Assembly: GCF_003369925.1 (NCBI RefSeq)
Contig: NZ_LARY01000002.1
Coordinates: 558,001 to 622,000, forward strand
DNA length: 64,000 nt
Direction: 5' to 3'
From: Listeria kieliensis
GTDB taxonomy: Bacteria; Bacillota; Bacilli; Lactobacillales; Listeriaceae
A program made the position numbers and the translations under genes. Positions 27,790 through 36,491 of this stretch are shown piece after piece (within the stretch, counting starts at the first letter, position 1; each line of letters starts with the position of its first letter). The notes below the pieces were generated by a model. That model was not told the origin of the DNA. It saw nothing but the letters and a program-made list of their open reading frames with translations, and did no database searches.

Positions 27790-28596
27790 TTAATTATCTT
27801 CTTGCTCCTCTATCTTTTTCCAGTATAAAAAAACACCACTCCCTGAACCTAGAAGTAAAATTCCAAACAAAATGAAACTCATTGTTTTTTTCATCACTAA
27901 TTGTTGATGCTGAGCCTCCAAGTTTCTTATCTGTTTTTCATAGTCACATTGCATAGTATTCTTATTCTTATTTACTTTAGCTACTTCCTTCACGAGCTTT
28001 GCCTGAATAATTAAGCGTTTTGTCGTCGCTCTATAGGTATCACAAGTGATTAATGTCAGATATGGTTCTTTCTTTTTCTGAATCATCGTCAAGTCTGTTT
28101 CTGGAATAACTTTTTTAGTAATAACTTGATAACGTTGCAGCTTCGAATCCGTCTCCAGATAAATAGATGCCCTTTCCTTGATTCGTGTAAGTGGCGAAAA
28201 TAAGCTCGTTGGATTTTGTACATGGTGACCAAGTAAAACTGTATTCCCCTCTCCAAGAACCTGATCTGGATAAAAAGTCGCAGCTCCCACTAATAAATTC
28301 GCCTGGGTCGGCATCTGATAAATGGACACATCCATCTTTACTTGAGGTGCAATCACTCGACCCCATGCTCCTTCTTTGGGTGGATTAGCCTTTAAAACAG
28401 CCGCCAAACTGGGAGGGTGAATATTTTCATAGACCTCTTGTGAAGGTGACCAAGCTGATGGCTTCAATGGCTGAACAGAGGAGGTCGGATTGCTTTTTAT
28501 AAGCCAGATATAATCTTTGGCGAATGGAGCTAATAAAAAGTAAAGTGCTAAGACTAAACAACTAATAAATAGCCAAAATAAGCCCTTATTTCTCAA
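27790..28596 (-). CDS. Sortase (class A-like) dedicated to the WxL surface locus
   Basis: 268-residue membrane transpeptidase. It has an N-terminal membrane anchor (about residues 7-27), catalytic H124 in LLGHH, C185 in TLITCD and R194 in TKRLIIQ. A second membrane helix near the C terminus (about 240-260) is preceded by a coiled-coil-like stretch. The C-terminal helix is a class C trait, while the active-site sequence is class A-like. It starts at a TTG that overlaps the stop of the DUF916 gene. The likely substrates are the IPQTG protein at the head of this operon and the divergent LPSTG protein. Confidence 0.87.
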   Translation of the reverse strand: MRNKGLFWLFISCLVLALYFLLAPFAKDYIWLIKSNPTSSVQPLKPSAWSPSQEVYENIHPPSLAAVLKANPPKEGAWGRVIAPQVKMDVSIYQMPTQANLLVGAATFYPDQVLGEGNTVLLGHHVQNPTSLFSPLTRIKERASIYLETDSKLQRYQVITKKVIPETDLTMIQKKKEPYLTLITCDTYRATTKRLIIQAKLVKEVAKVNKNKNTMQCDYEKQIRNLEAQHQQLVMKKTMSFILFGILLLGSGSGVFLYWKKIEEQEDN

Positions 28597-29621
28597 TCGT
28601 TCGTTTCCTGCTCTTGTTCACGTTTTTTCTTTCGACGCCACAAGATAAATCCTAACAGAATAGCTAATAATAAGAAGGCGATGCCCGCTACGTACCACCA
28701 GAAATAATTCGGTTCTTTGATGGAAACATCTTTAGCATTGAATTTATCAGCTTCTTCAGGCTTAATTGTAAAGTCTTTCGTAAAGTTCCAGCTTTCTTTG
28801 GATGACTTCGCCTTTAAATGAAGCGTATATTTCCCAGGTTTCATTTTCTCGCCGTTTAGTGGCACTGGATAAGCAAAGTGCGAGTTAGGCGCTACTTGCA
28901 TACCCTCTTTTTTAGATTTATATAAGGCTTCGTCTTTTCCTTTTTTCGTGATCACAGCATCCACTTCAAAACGGTTCAAATACGTAGCTGTTGGGTTTTG
29001 AAGAGTTGCTTCAATCACGTTTCGTGCATTTACTTGATTTGGTGCTACTTTTTTAAGCTTAAGATCTTGCTTTACTTTACTGTCGTTTTCTTGTAAAGTA
29101 ATGCCCACCACATAAGCGTATTTATTTTCAATTTGAAGGCCTTCAGACTTATCTTGTTTGCTTTTCTTTGTTTGTTTTTCTTCCAGAGTAATTCCACCAG
29201 CAAGAATTCCGTCATAAGCTTTTTCTGGCATCTTCACTTCCAGTAGCAAGTTATAACTTCCTTTAGCTGGAACTGTGATTTCTTTTTTAACTTTGATTAA
29301 TTCGTTCATCTCATGAGATAAACTTGAATCTCGTTTTGCCGAACTTTTCCCATATTCAACAACACCATTTCGGTTTGTCGTTGCAGAATGAATTTCAGGG
29401 TTAATAACTACAGGTGAATCGGTATCATTACGAAGCTTAATCGTTAACGTTTGCTCCTGATTTGGCTTCATTTTTAAATTAAAGTAGGTCTTTTGCTTGT
29501 CAATTTGATTATCTGGAAGCACTGTATCTACTGCAAAATTAAATTTAGATGCCTGTCCATTTTGTGGAAGGATCAACATAGCAAACAGAAGTACAGCTAG
29601 CCACATTCCAAATTTTTTCAT
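28593..29621 (-). CDS. DUF916/DUF3324 membrane-anchored surface protein (CscA type)
   Basis: 342 residues: signal peptide (1-24), DUF916 domain (about 30-150, FNFAVDTVLPDNQ start), DUF3324 domain (about 160-290, YAYVVGITLQEN) and a C-terminal membrane helix with an RRKKK tail (about 308-335). In WxL clusters this protein binds both peptidoglycan and the WxL partners and holds the complex at the membrane. The start at 29619-29621 has GAAGAGGC upstream. An intercistronic hairpin (29662-29689) separates it from the WxL gene before it. Confidence 0.9.
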   Translation of the reverse strand: MKKFGMWLAVLLFAMLILPQNGQASKFNFAVDTVLPDNQIDKQKTYFNLKMKPNQEQTLTIKLRNDTDSPVVINPEIHSATTNRNGVVEYGKSSAKRDSSLSHEMNELIKVKKEITVPAKGSYNLLLEVKMPEKAYDGILAGGITLEEKQTKKSKQDKSEGLQIENKYAYVVGITLQENDSKVKQDLKLKKVAPNQVNARNVIEATLQNPTATYLNRFEVDAVITKKGKDEALYKSKKEGMQVAPNSHFAYPVPLNGEKMKPGKYTLHLKAKSSKESWNFTKDFTIKPEEADKFNAKDVSIKEPNYFWWYVAGIAFLLLAILLGFILWRRKKKREQEQETND

Positions 29622-29661
29622 TGCCTCTTCTTTCCTTTCTTTCTCCAACATATATAGAAAG

Positions 29662-29689
29662 GAGGCTGCTTGATAAGCAAAACAGCCTC
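29662..29689. terminator. Intercistronic hairpin in the WxL operon
   Basis: GAGGCTG (29662-29668) pairs with CAGCCTC (29683-29689). It has a poor U tract in the direction of the operon, so it probably acts as a leaky terminator or RNA-stability element that lowers expression of the DUF916 and sortase genes relative to the WxL proteins. Confidence 0.5.
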
Positions 29690-29701
29690 TTCATTTTATT
29701 T

Positions 29702-30487
29702 TTACTCGTTACCTTCTGCAGCGTCTGCACCTGGAGTATCAGATAATGTCCAAGTTAGTTGTGTACTGTATTTTTTAGCATATTTAGTTGATTTACCTGG
29801 AACTGCTAATTTAATACTTTCAGCAGCAGTATCATTGTTACCAAATGCAAGCACGTGTGTACCCGCACCTTCACCGTCTTTTGCTGCCAGCATTGATGCT
29901 TCTGTTCCTGGTACTAGAGTTACTTTATTTGCAAAGATGGATGGTTTTGGTGATTCAGAAACTGTATTTACTACTCCATTTGTAAATGTAATTGCTGCAC
30001 CAGTTAATTCTTTACCATCTGCCGTTTTAAATTGAGCTTCTTGTTTTACTTTTAGTGTCCAACCAGATTCTGTTCCACGGTTGTCTGTTACTTGAACGTA
30101 GTTAGGTCCATCTGCAAGTTCAGTAAATTTTTGTGCTTTTGCTGTATAAACTTCATCTGCCGAAGTGATTTTTTGTTTACCAAAATCTAGACTAGAAGCA
30201 TAGTCAATACTTAGCGGACCATCTGTGCCTGGTTTAGGACCATCTGGATCTGTTGGGTCAATTGGTCCAACTGGTTTGCCATCTGGATCGTTTGGATCGG
30301 TTGGATCGGTTTTATCTGTGGATGGTTCAAATTCTACGATCGCGTTTGATTGATATTCTTTATTTCCTTCATCTGCTGCGCCTTCTTCAGCGAAAACATT
30401 TACTCCACCTACTGCTACTCCGCCTACTAAAACTGCGGATGCAACTGCTGCATTTGCAAATACGTTTAATTTCTTTTTCATATTCAT
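29702..30487 (-). CDS. WxL-domain surface protein
   Basis: 261-residue secreted protein: signal peptide (about 1-31), a proline/aspartate-rich spacer with DPTDPNDPD-like repeats (about 50-90) and a WxL domain (about 90-261). The two motifs are GWTLKV and LTWTLSDTPG. It is secreted and bound to peptidoglycan through the WxL domain, then held in the complex by the DUF916 protein. It is a paralogue of the next gene upstream (shared LSIDYASSLDFG after the spacer). The ATG has an AAAGGGGAG site. Confidence 0.93.
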   Translation of the reverse strand: MNMKKKLNVFANAAVASAVLVGGVAVGGVNVFAEEGAADEGNKEYQSNAIVEFEPSTDKTDPTDPNDPDGKPVGPIDPTDPDGPKPGTDGPLSIDYASSLDFGKQKITSADEVYTAKAQKFTELADGPNYVQVTDNRGTESGWTLKVKQEAQFKTADGKELTGAAITFTNGVVNTVSESPKPSIFANKVTLVPGTEASMLAAKDGEGAGTHVLAFGNNDTAAESIKLAVPGKSTKYAKKYSTQLTWTLSDTPGADAAEGNE

Positions 30488-30511
30488 AAACTCCCCTTTA
30501 TTTGTTTTAAA

Positions 30512-31291
30512 TTAGTTATTTCCTGGTACGTCAGATAGTTTCCAAGTTAATTTCGTCGTGTATTTCACAGCATCTTTTGGTGTTTTACCTGGTACAGTCA
30601 AAGAAATTGCTTTTGTTTTTTGAACGGCGTTTCCTTGGTCGTCAGTCATTTCTTCAACATGACCAAAACGATCTACCCAAGTTCCAGCACCAGCAGTTGC
30701 TTTTGCTGACATAACTAAAGATTCTGCTCCATCTGGATCTAATGCGATGTCTACTACATCAGGAGCTGTAACGCCTTCGACATTACTTGCTGCTTGTGGT
30801 TCTGTAAAAGCAATTTTTGAACCCGTTAATACTTTATTTTGTGTTGCATCATTTTTAAATTGACCTTCTTGACTAACTGTTAAAGTCCATCCAGCATTGG
30901 TACCACGGTGATCGGAAATTTGTACGTAGTTAGGTACCCAGCTATCTGTAGCACGATCAAGTTCTTGCGCTTTTGCGTAGTAAGTTTCATCACTATTCGT
31001 GATTTTGTTTACTCCGAAGTCAAGACTTGATGCATAATCAATACTTAATGGTCCTTCTGTTCCTGGATTTGGTCCATCTGGATCTGTTGGATCAATCGGA
31101 ATAACCGGATTATTTGGATCTGGGTTATTTGGATCAACAGGATCTGTTGGGTCTGGGTTTGGAATAAATTCGACAACCCCATTTGATTGATATTCTTTGA
31201 TACTACTTTCTTCAGCAAATGCTGTTAATGATGTTGCGGCAAATACGCTCATTGCAGCAACAGGTGCGATTGTCCATTTGACTAGTTTCAC
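30512..31291 (-). CDS. WxL-domain surface protein (paralogue)
   Basis: 259-residue secreted protein: signal peptide (about 1-27), spacer of DP/NP repeats (about 45-80) and a WxL domain with GWTLTV and LTWKLSDVPG. It is closely related to the WxL protein encoded downstream, so the pair arose by duplication. It starts at a GTG whose last bases overlap the stop of the small sortase-substrate gene (GTGA overlap), with GGAGGAAT upstream; translation of the two is coupled. Confidence 0.93.
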   Translation of the reverse strand: MKLVKWTIAPVAAMSVFAATSLTAFAEESSIKEYQSNGVVEFIPNPDPTDPVDPNNPDPNNPVIPIDPTDPDGPNPGTEGPLSIDYASSLDFGVNKITNSDETYYAKAQELDRATDSWVPNYVQISDHRGTNAGWTLTVSQEGQFKNDATQNKVLTGSKIAFTEPQAASNVEGVTAPDVVDIALDPDGAESLVMSAKATAGAGTWVDRFGHVEEMTDDQGNAVQKTKAISLTVPGKTPKDAVKYTTKLTWKLSDVPGNN

Positions 31292-31695
31292 ACTAATTCC
31301 TCCTTTGATTGTTTGGTTTTATATTTAGACCAGAACATAAAAGCTCCTGTCATAAATAACAAGCTATAGACCCATGATTCAAACGGGCTTTTATCCCCAG
31401 TTTGTGGGATTTTTGTTACACCAACAGCGGGGCTCCCAGTAACGTCATGATTCTTTTCAGAATTCCCCTTACTCATATGAGCTTGGGGTGCGACCTCTTG
31501 AGAATTAGATGGTACATCAATAGTTGGTTCATCCTTTTCAGGATAGATGTAGGTCCCGTAAAAACCAATTTCTCCATTGCTTTCATAATTTCTTTGATAG
31601 GCTTCGCTACTTTCAGCCGAAACCTCCGGGGCTAAACTAAACATTCCCGCAAGAACTAGAGCAGCTAGCCATAGCCTCTTTCCCCTTTTTTTCAT
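31288..31695 (-). CDS. Small LPXTG-type (IPQTG) cell-wall protein (CscD type)
   Basis: 135-residue sortase substrate: signal peptide (about 1-28), a short ectodomain of about 70 residues, sorting motif IPQTG, a membrane helix and the positive tail KYKTK. The I in place of L in the motif may make it specific for the sortase encoded in the same operon. Small LPXTG proteins head many WxL/DUF916 clusters. The ATG at 31693-31695 has AAGGAGGTG; a frame extending to 31782 lacks a site and a signal peptide. Confidence 0.88.
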   Translation of the reverse strand: MKKRGKRLWLAALVLAGMFSLAPEVSAESSEAYQRNYESNGEIGFYGTYIYPEKDEPTIDVPSNSQEVAPQAHMSKGNSEKNHDVTGSPAVGVTKIPQTGDKSPFESWVYSLLFMTGAFMFWSKYKTKQSKEELV

Positions 31696-32118
31696 GTGTT
31701 TCACCTCCTTAAGTGTTGCTAAAACAGCTGATTCTCTCACTAATTTGAAGTTTCCAAGTCTCACCAAAACGACTTTCTTCATTAATAAGTTGTGTTTTTA
31801 ACGGAATAATCAATATTTTTATGTCGCCAACTTGTTTGCGTAAACACTTTCCCAAACATCTTTTCAGTTGGATATTATATTGATAAAAGAACACGCTAAA
31901 GGCATAGAAAAAGCCGCAAACTATTTTTCTTATGGTTTGTCAGCTAACTTTCAAGCTTTACACTCGCAGAATACAAACAAAATATGAATAAAAACTTGAA
32001 CAATTGGATAAACAAGGGCATCTCTTGATTGAATGATAAAATAGTTTGCCAAAATGACTAACAGAATTAATTATAGTACAAACAAAAACGCTAAATAGTT
32101 CCTCAGGAAACGTATCGT

Positions 32119-32187
32119 CTTTTTTATGTGACCATTCTATGAATAATTGACATTTTTTTGCCGACCGAAGAGAATATTAAGAATTTT
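32119..32187 (+). repeat. 70-bp promoter-like element, copy A
   Basis: About 86% identical by eye to the reverse complement of 44072-44141. The conserved parts include a T run, ATTCTATGAA, a TTGACA hexamer (32147-32152) and AAGAATATT/GAGAATATT about 18 bases later. This copy points at the LPXTG gene. Confidence 0.75.
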
Positions 32188-32270
32188 TACTTTTATAGAG
32201 CTTTTCTATCACTCTCACAAAATAACAGTAATATGGAAAGTTACTCTCGGGAGTAAGTAAAAAAATTCAA

Positions 32271-32285
32271 TTTAAAGCGTTAAAG
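32271..32285 (+). promoter_or_regulatory. TTTAAAGCGTTAAAG dyad box
   Basis: An imperfect TTAA-N4-TTAA dyad downstream of copy A of the 70-bp element. The identical 15 bases occur on the minus strand at 43958-43944 downstream of copy B. It resembles in layout the PrfA-type box TTAACA-N2-TGTTAA, and PrfA-like regulators are encoded nearby. Confidence 0.5.
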
Positions 32286-32507
32286 CAAATATAAAACATA
32301 TCCCAGCACAGCTGAAAATAATTTGAATTTTCCTAATAACCAAGATTCAAAGCCCCCATTACCAATGTTTTTCACACTAATTCTTACTCGTTCATAATTT
32401 AGACACAATTAATTTACTTTTGTTTCTTAAAGAACATGAAAAACATGAAATCCTCAGTATACTTTAATTAGGTAACGATAGATCTGTAATAGGAGGATTA
32501 ATTAATA

Positions 32508-34502
32508 TTGAACAAAAGACACTTTATCGTTTTTCCAACAATTTTTATTTTGTTGCTCAGCATAATCGCTCCTGCAGCCAGTGGAACAGCTGCGGAAGCA
32601 AACCAACACCTAACCAAGCAAAACCCGTTAATGAATGGGACTTCGAGTCAAGTGACAGACCCCAAACGAATAGAACGACACAATCAACTTCAATTCGGTT
32701 ATGACCACTGGAAAGCTTATACAGGAACTTTTACTACCCCCATTAATTGGACACCAACTGTTTTAGATGCTAACGGAAATTTCACTCATAATGGACTAAT
32801 GGTAGGAACCGTTTCTTTCCTGCAAGAAGATGCCTTTAAAAAGACAACCATTTCTTCTCGAAGCTTATTTGGAGGAGCCATTGGTGGCAATAAAGCTATT
32901 GCCCAATCACTTCCTACGATTAAAGGGCATCGCTATCAAATTGCTTATCAAGGAAGTTACAGCCCTTTACTAGACTCTCCTCAAGATGTGCAAAATGGTC
33001 AAATGGGTTCTTATCCATTTGGTCCTCGTGGAGATATAGAAGTTTTAAACACTGAAGATATTAATTCAAGTGATTCTCTGGTGCCAGAATTTAGCAAAAT
33101 AGATCCGCGCTTTGATCAGTTAAAAACCGCGACTTTCATAGGAACCGGTGACAAGATTACCATTTCAGTCAAACTAATGACAGATTCATACGGTACCGTT
33201 AGTATGTCACTCACCCACTTCTCCGTTCTCGACTTAGATCAGGGAATCGCAGAAGTTGAATTGGGCATCAGCCAGTTATTCACTGATGATACACACACAA
33301 AGCTTCGTCCCTCCGTTAATCAACAGGATATAGATGCTGTTCAAGATCAAATTGATTTAGATTTAATCGTAAATCTTGATGTGAGCGCCGAATATCAAAA
33401 AGAGTTGAATAAAGCGCAAAGCTTGCTAGATTTAGTGAATCCAGCCATTCAACTTGACCAACTGGTCGATGATCCATCAGATAAGCGCAGCCATACTATC
33501 ACCGGGCGTACCTATCCAGAAGCTTTAGTTCATTTTGAGAGCAGAACCACTTTGCCAGAAGCAGCATTACCTAGCGATGATCCGCGAGTACCAGCATCTC
33601 ACCATGTTCGTGCAGATGAAAACGGAGATTTTCAACTCGAACTGCCAGAAGATACATTTTTCAGTGCAGGAGAAGTGCTTCAAGGAACGAGCAGGATTCA
33701 TGGCAAAACCGCGACAGCCCGCGTAACAGTACAAGATGTGGTCGCACCGGACGCGCCAGTCCTTGGCTCGATAAAGGACCAAGACCAAGCCTTCACCGGA
33801 CAAGCTGAACCAGATTCTACGGTGGCCATTTTGGATGCAGATCACGAAAAAGTAGCTAGTGCGAAGACAGATAAAGCTGGGAACTTTTCAGTTTCGATTC
33901 CAACTCAAAACAAACCTCTCGTCCCTTACCAAGAATATACAGCCATGGCTACAGATGCAGCAGGAAACGAAAGCCCTGCTTCTGAAAGTCAAACCGTTCA
34001 AGATACAACACCACCAGAAGCCAAGCCTGTCAAGCAAACCTTTGAACGCGGAACCGTTTATCCAGAAGACCCGCGCGAAATGTTGACGGATATTTATGAT
34101 AACGCCGGAATAGAGCCCGAAAATCTAGAAATCACCTATCAAACAGAACCAGATTTAAACCTGTTAGGCAAGCAAGACATTACGATCAAACTAGAGGATA
34201 GAGCTGGCAATCACACGCTCATCCGCGTTCCTGTCGAAGTAACGGCGATAGCAAACAGCGAAACGAAAGCGAAACTTAAAAGCGACCGTAAACTTGCTCC
34301 GGCTCCATTTAAACAGGAAATTCAACCTCATTCTAAGACATTCACTTCTCCAGGAACCCGCAGTTCGAAGCACATCCGAGTGAGTACTTTACCGAGCACA
34401 GGCGACCAGGGAATGGCCTTAAAAGTGGCTTTAGGGGGCCTACTCGTTTTGATTGCCTTCCTGATGCTTGCTATCCGCAAGAAAAAAAGAAGCTCGTTGT
34501 GA
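32508..34502 (+). CDS. LPXTG-anchored surface protein with Ig-like domains
   Basis: 664 residues: signal peptide (about 1-30), a unique N-terminal domain (about 40-320), three bacterial Ig-like modules (about 325-415, 415-498 and 500-580, each with the TGxA/DxxGNF pattern), a linker, the sorting motif LPSTG near residue 633, a membrane helix and the tail RKKKR. Sortase would anchor it to peptidoglycan. The TTG start has AGGAGG 11 bases upstream. It is divergent from the WxL operon and probably part of the same surface system. Its ligand is unknown. Confidence 0.9.
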   Translation: MNKRHFIVFPTIFILLLSIIAPAASGTAAEANQHLTKQNPLMNGTSSQVTDPKRIERHNQLQFGYDHWKAYTGTFTTPINWTPTVLDANGNFTHNGLMVGTVSFLQEDAFKKTTISSRSLFGGAIGGNKAIAQSLPTIKGHRYQIAYQGSYSPLLDSPQDVQNGQMGSYPFGPRGDIEVLNTEDINSSDSLVPEFSKIDPRFDQLKTATFIGTGDKITISVKLMTDSYGTVSMSLTHFSVLDLDQGIAEVELGISQLFTDDTHTKLRPSVNQQDIDAVQDQIDLDLIVNLDVSAEYQKELNKAQSLLDLVNPAIQLDQLVDDPSDKRSHTITGRTYPEALVHFESRTTLPEAALPSDDPRVPASHHVRADENGDFQLELPEDTFFSAGEVLQGTSRIHGKTATARVTVQDVVAPDAPVLGSIKDQDQAFTGQAEPDSTVAILDADHEKVASAKTDKAGNFSVSIPTQNKPLVPYQEYTAMATDAAGNESPASESQTVQDTTPPEAKPVKQTFERGTVYPEDPREMLTDIYDNAGIEPENLEITYQTEPDLNLLGKQDITIKLEDRAGNHTLIRVPVEVTAIANSETKAKLKSDRKLAPAPFKQEIQPHSKTFTSPGTRSSKHIRVSTLPSTGDQGMALKVALGGLLVLIAFLMLAIRKKKRSSL

Positions 34503-34523
34503 CAGACAACGAGCTTCTTTTTT
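34487..34523 (+). terminator. Terminator of the LPXTG gene
   Basis: A 14-bp stem (34487-34500 with 34506-34519) and a T run. The stop codon lies in the loop. Confidence 0.93.
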
Positions 34524-34881
34524 ATAATGCTTTTCGTAATATTTTATCCATTTGCTTTCCTTTCGCCAGCTCATCAATCAGCTTATCCAAATAGCGAATT
34601 TTCTGCATCAATGGATCTTCAATTTCTTCAACGCGCACCCCACAAACGACTCCCGTAATGAGTTCCGCATTCGGGTTCAGTTGTGGCGCTTCTGCAAAAA
34701 ACGTTCGAAAATCAATTTCGCTCGCGACTTGTTTTTCCAGCTCTTCCTGATGATATCCCGTCAACCAGCGAATAATTTCATCCACCTCTGCTTTTTCGCG
34801 ACCTTTTCGCTCCGCTTTTTGAATATAAAGCTTGTAAATGCTCGCAAAACTCATGGAAAACACACGCTGTTCAGCCATCAT
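34522..34881 (-). CDS. DUF2200 family protein
   Basis: 119-residue soluble helical protein. The pattern [17 protein letters not shown], then [11 protein letters not shown] and a C-terminal [16 protein letters not shown] matches the DUF2200 family, whose function is unknown. No signal or membrane segment. Start at tandem ATGs with GGGGG upstream. It is convergent with the LPXTG gene, sharing the hairpin between them. Confidence 0.82.
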   Translation of the reverse strand: MMAEQRVFSMSFASIYKLYIQKAERKGREKAEVDEIIRWLTGYHQEELEKQVASEIDFRTFFAEAPQLNPNAELITGVVCGVRVEEIEDPLMQKIRYLDKLIDELAKGKQMDKILRKAL

Positions 34882-34922
34882 TCAGCACCCCCTATTTCTT
34901 CCGCATTATATCAAAGAAAACC

Positions 34923-36014
34923 TCATTTTCGCAAAGCCTGCGCGAGCTCTTGAAACACTTCCTCTAATTTCTCGCGCGAAACATCTTGAATCGAATCCCC
35001 AAGTGACAACTCAAACTGGCAAGAACCTGCAGAAATCCCATCCCGCAAATTTGCGACAATTCCAACATCCGTTTTTCCCTGCACCGCGGTAAAAATCGCT
35101 TGCATCTCTTCCGTTTCCCGGCTGACGTGCACATGAAACATATTCGAAACAGGAACTTCTGGCCGAGTTTTCACATCTTGGAGCGCATTAAATGACTTGG
35201 CAAGCGCTTTACTTGCTTCGAAATATTCAGCCATTTTAGGCAATCGCTTTTCCAAATAATAATCAGCCGCAAGAATATACGGATACAAACTGATCAAGTC
35301 TCCGCCATAACGTCGCTTCCAAATTTTCGCTTCCGCGACAAATGGCGTTTTCCCGGCGAGGATGGCTCCTGCGACGCCGCCAATTCCTTTGTAGAAGGAA
35401 ACATAAACGCTATCGAAAAGCGCACATACTTGATCGGCAGTTTTTCCGTAGTAAGGTAAGACTTCGAACAGCCGAGCACCATCCAGATGCAGAAAAATGC
35501 CGTTTTGCTTAGCGTAATCCGAAATTGCCTCTAATTCAGCAAAATCTGGCAATTCCCCGCCTAATTCTCGCTGCGGTAGCTCAATCAAAATAGAAGAAAC
35601 CGAATCCCCCAGTTTTTCAACATCCGAAAAACGCATCAACCGATCAGCCCCACCTAGAAGAACTGGCTCCATTCTGTGGATTTTCTTTAAGCCATCTTGT
35701 TCGTGAATCTCAAGGTGCGCAAGCGGATGATACGCGGCTGGCAAGTTGTCACGTTGATCTGACCAAATACGTAGGGCAATTTGCTGCGCCATTGTACCAC
35801 TTGGGAAAAAGACTGCCGCTTCTTTCCCTAACATCCGCGCCATTTTTCGTTCAAACTTCTCAATCACTTCACCGCTACCATACATGTCGCTTGCGAGCTC
35901 GGCATCCACATTTTGAAGCGCTTCTTTTAGCACGCCAACATTCCGCGCGCCGCTTCCTGCAAGCTTAAACGTGGTTGCTTGGTAGCTTTCCTTCAAGTCC
36001 TCCGCATTCGTCAT
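34923..36014 (-). CDS. PLP-dependent threonine aldolase-like / beta-eliminating lyase
   Basis: 363-residue fold-type I PLP enzyme. It has the N-terminal YGSGEVIEKFERKMARMLGKEAAVFFPSGTMAQ pattern, the aspartate of HLDGARLFEV and the PLP lysine in SFYKGIGG. Low-specificity L-threonine aldolases cleave threonine to glycine and acetaldehyde; tyrosine phenol-lyase-like relatives share the fold. An S-F-Y-K active site instead of the usual S-x-S-K is worth noting. The ATG at 36012-36014 has GAGAGGAG; the longer frame to 36140 overlaps the MazG-like gene and has no site. Confidence 0.85.
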   Translation of the reverse strand: MTNAEDLKESYQATTFKLAGSGARNVGVLKEALQNVDAELASDMYGSGEVIEKFERKMARMLGKEAAVFFPSGTMAQQIALRIWSDQRDNLPAAYHPLAHLEIHEQDGLKKIHRMEPVLLGGADRLMRFSDVEKLGDSVSSILIELPQRELGGELPDFAELEAISDYAKQNGIFLHLDGARLFEVLPYYGKTADQVCALFDSVYVSFYKGIGGVAGAILAGKTPFVAEAKIWKRRYGGDLISLYPYILAADYYLEKRLPKMAEYFEASKALAKSFNALQDVKTRPEVPVSNMFHVHVSRETEEMQAIFTAVQGKTDVGIVANLRDGISAGSCQFELSLGDSIQDVSREKLEEVFQELAQALRK

Positions 36015-36027
36015 TTGGATTCTCCTC

Positions 36028-36366
36028 TCAAAGTTCCGTATATTTCGCTTTCGTATTACGGCTTTTCCCAACTGGATATTTGATCGCATTTTTTTCAAGT
36101 TTTTCTTCGATGATTTGCTGAATATCAAGCCCAAGATCATCTGCTAGCATGATGCTATAAATCAGCACATCAGCAATTTCTTCTTTGATATTTTCACTGT
36201 TTTTCTGGATGGCCTCATCGCTTGTTTTCCACTGAAAATCTTCAAGCAGTTCCGCCGCTTCAATGCTAACAGAAATCGCCAGATCCTTTGCTTTATGAAA
36301 TTGTCGCCAGTTGCGCTCTTCTCTAAATTGATTGATTTTTGCTGTTAAATTTTCAAGTTCATTCAA
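36028..36366 (-). CDS. MazG-like nucleotide pyrophosphohydrolase
   Basis: 112-residue all-alpha NTP pyrophosphatase of the RS21-C6/MazG-like group. The metal-binding residues are seen in IEAAELLEDFQW and EEIADVLIYSIMLAD (EExxD signature). Members hydrolyse damaged or unwanted nucleotides to monophosphates. The start is a TTG at 36364-36366 with AGAAAGAAG upstream. It is 13 bases upstream of the aldolase gene, so the two are probably one operon. Confidence 0.87.
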   Translation of the reverse strand: MNELENLTAKINQFREERNWRQFHKAKDLAISVSIEAAELLEDFQWKTSDEAIQKNSENIKEEIADVLIYSIMLADDLGLDIQQIIEEKLEKNAIKYPVGKSRNTKAKYTEL

Positions 36367-36453
36367 CTTGGTTCACTTCTTTCTGCCTTTTAGTTTTATC
36401 TGGTTGGCATTCTTCATAGTGTTTATTATAGCAGATTTCTCGCTTGGATAAAA

Positions 36454-36480
36454 AAACTGCGAGCCCTTTGCTCGCAGTTT
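36454..36480 (-). terminator. Terminator of the FMN reductase gene
   Basis: AAACTGCGAGC (36454-36464) with GCTCGCAGTTT (36470-36480), and As at 36451-36456 that give a U tract on the minus strand. Confidence 0.88.
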
Positions 36481-36491
36481 GTACACATTCA

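Larger units (their letters stand above)
31696..32507. other. 0.8-kb divergent intergenic region of the surface locus
   Basis: It separates the WxL operon (minus) from the LPXTG gene (plus). It holds a 69-bp promoter-like element at 32119-32187, a dyad box at 32271-32285, a weak hairpin near 32096-32114 and an AGGAGG site at 32491. The leader of the LPXTG gene would be over 300 nt. I see no open frame with a ribosome site. Confidence 0.55.

Noticed and set aside
29660-29690. Full terminator splitting the WxL operon into two operons
   Set aside because: The U tract in the operon direction is poor and no promoter is visible before the DUF916 gene, so I call it only an intercistronic hairpin.
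36015-36140. Longer start for the threonine aldolase-like gene
   Set aside because: It would overlap the MazG-like gene by more than 100 bases and has no site; the ATG at 36014 has one and gives the normal family N terminus.
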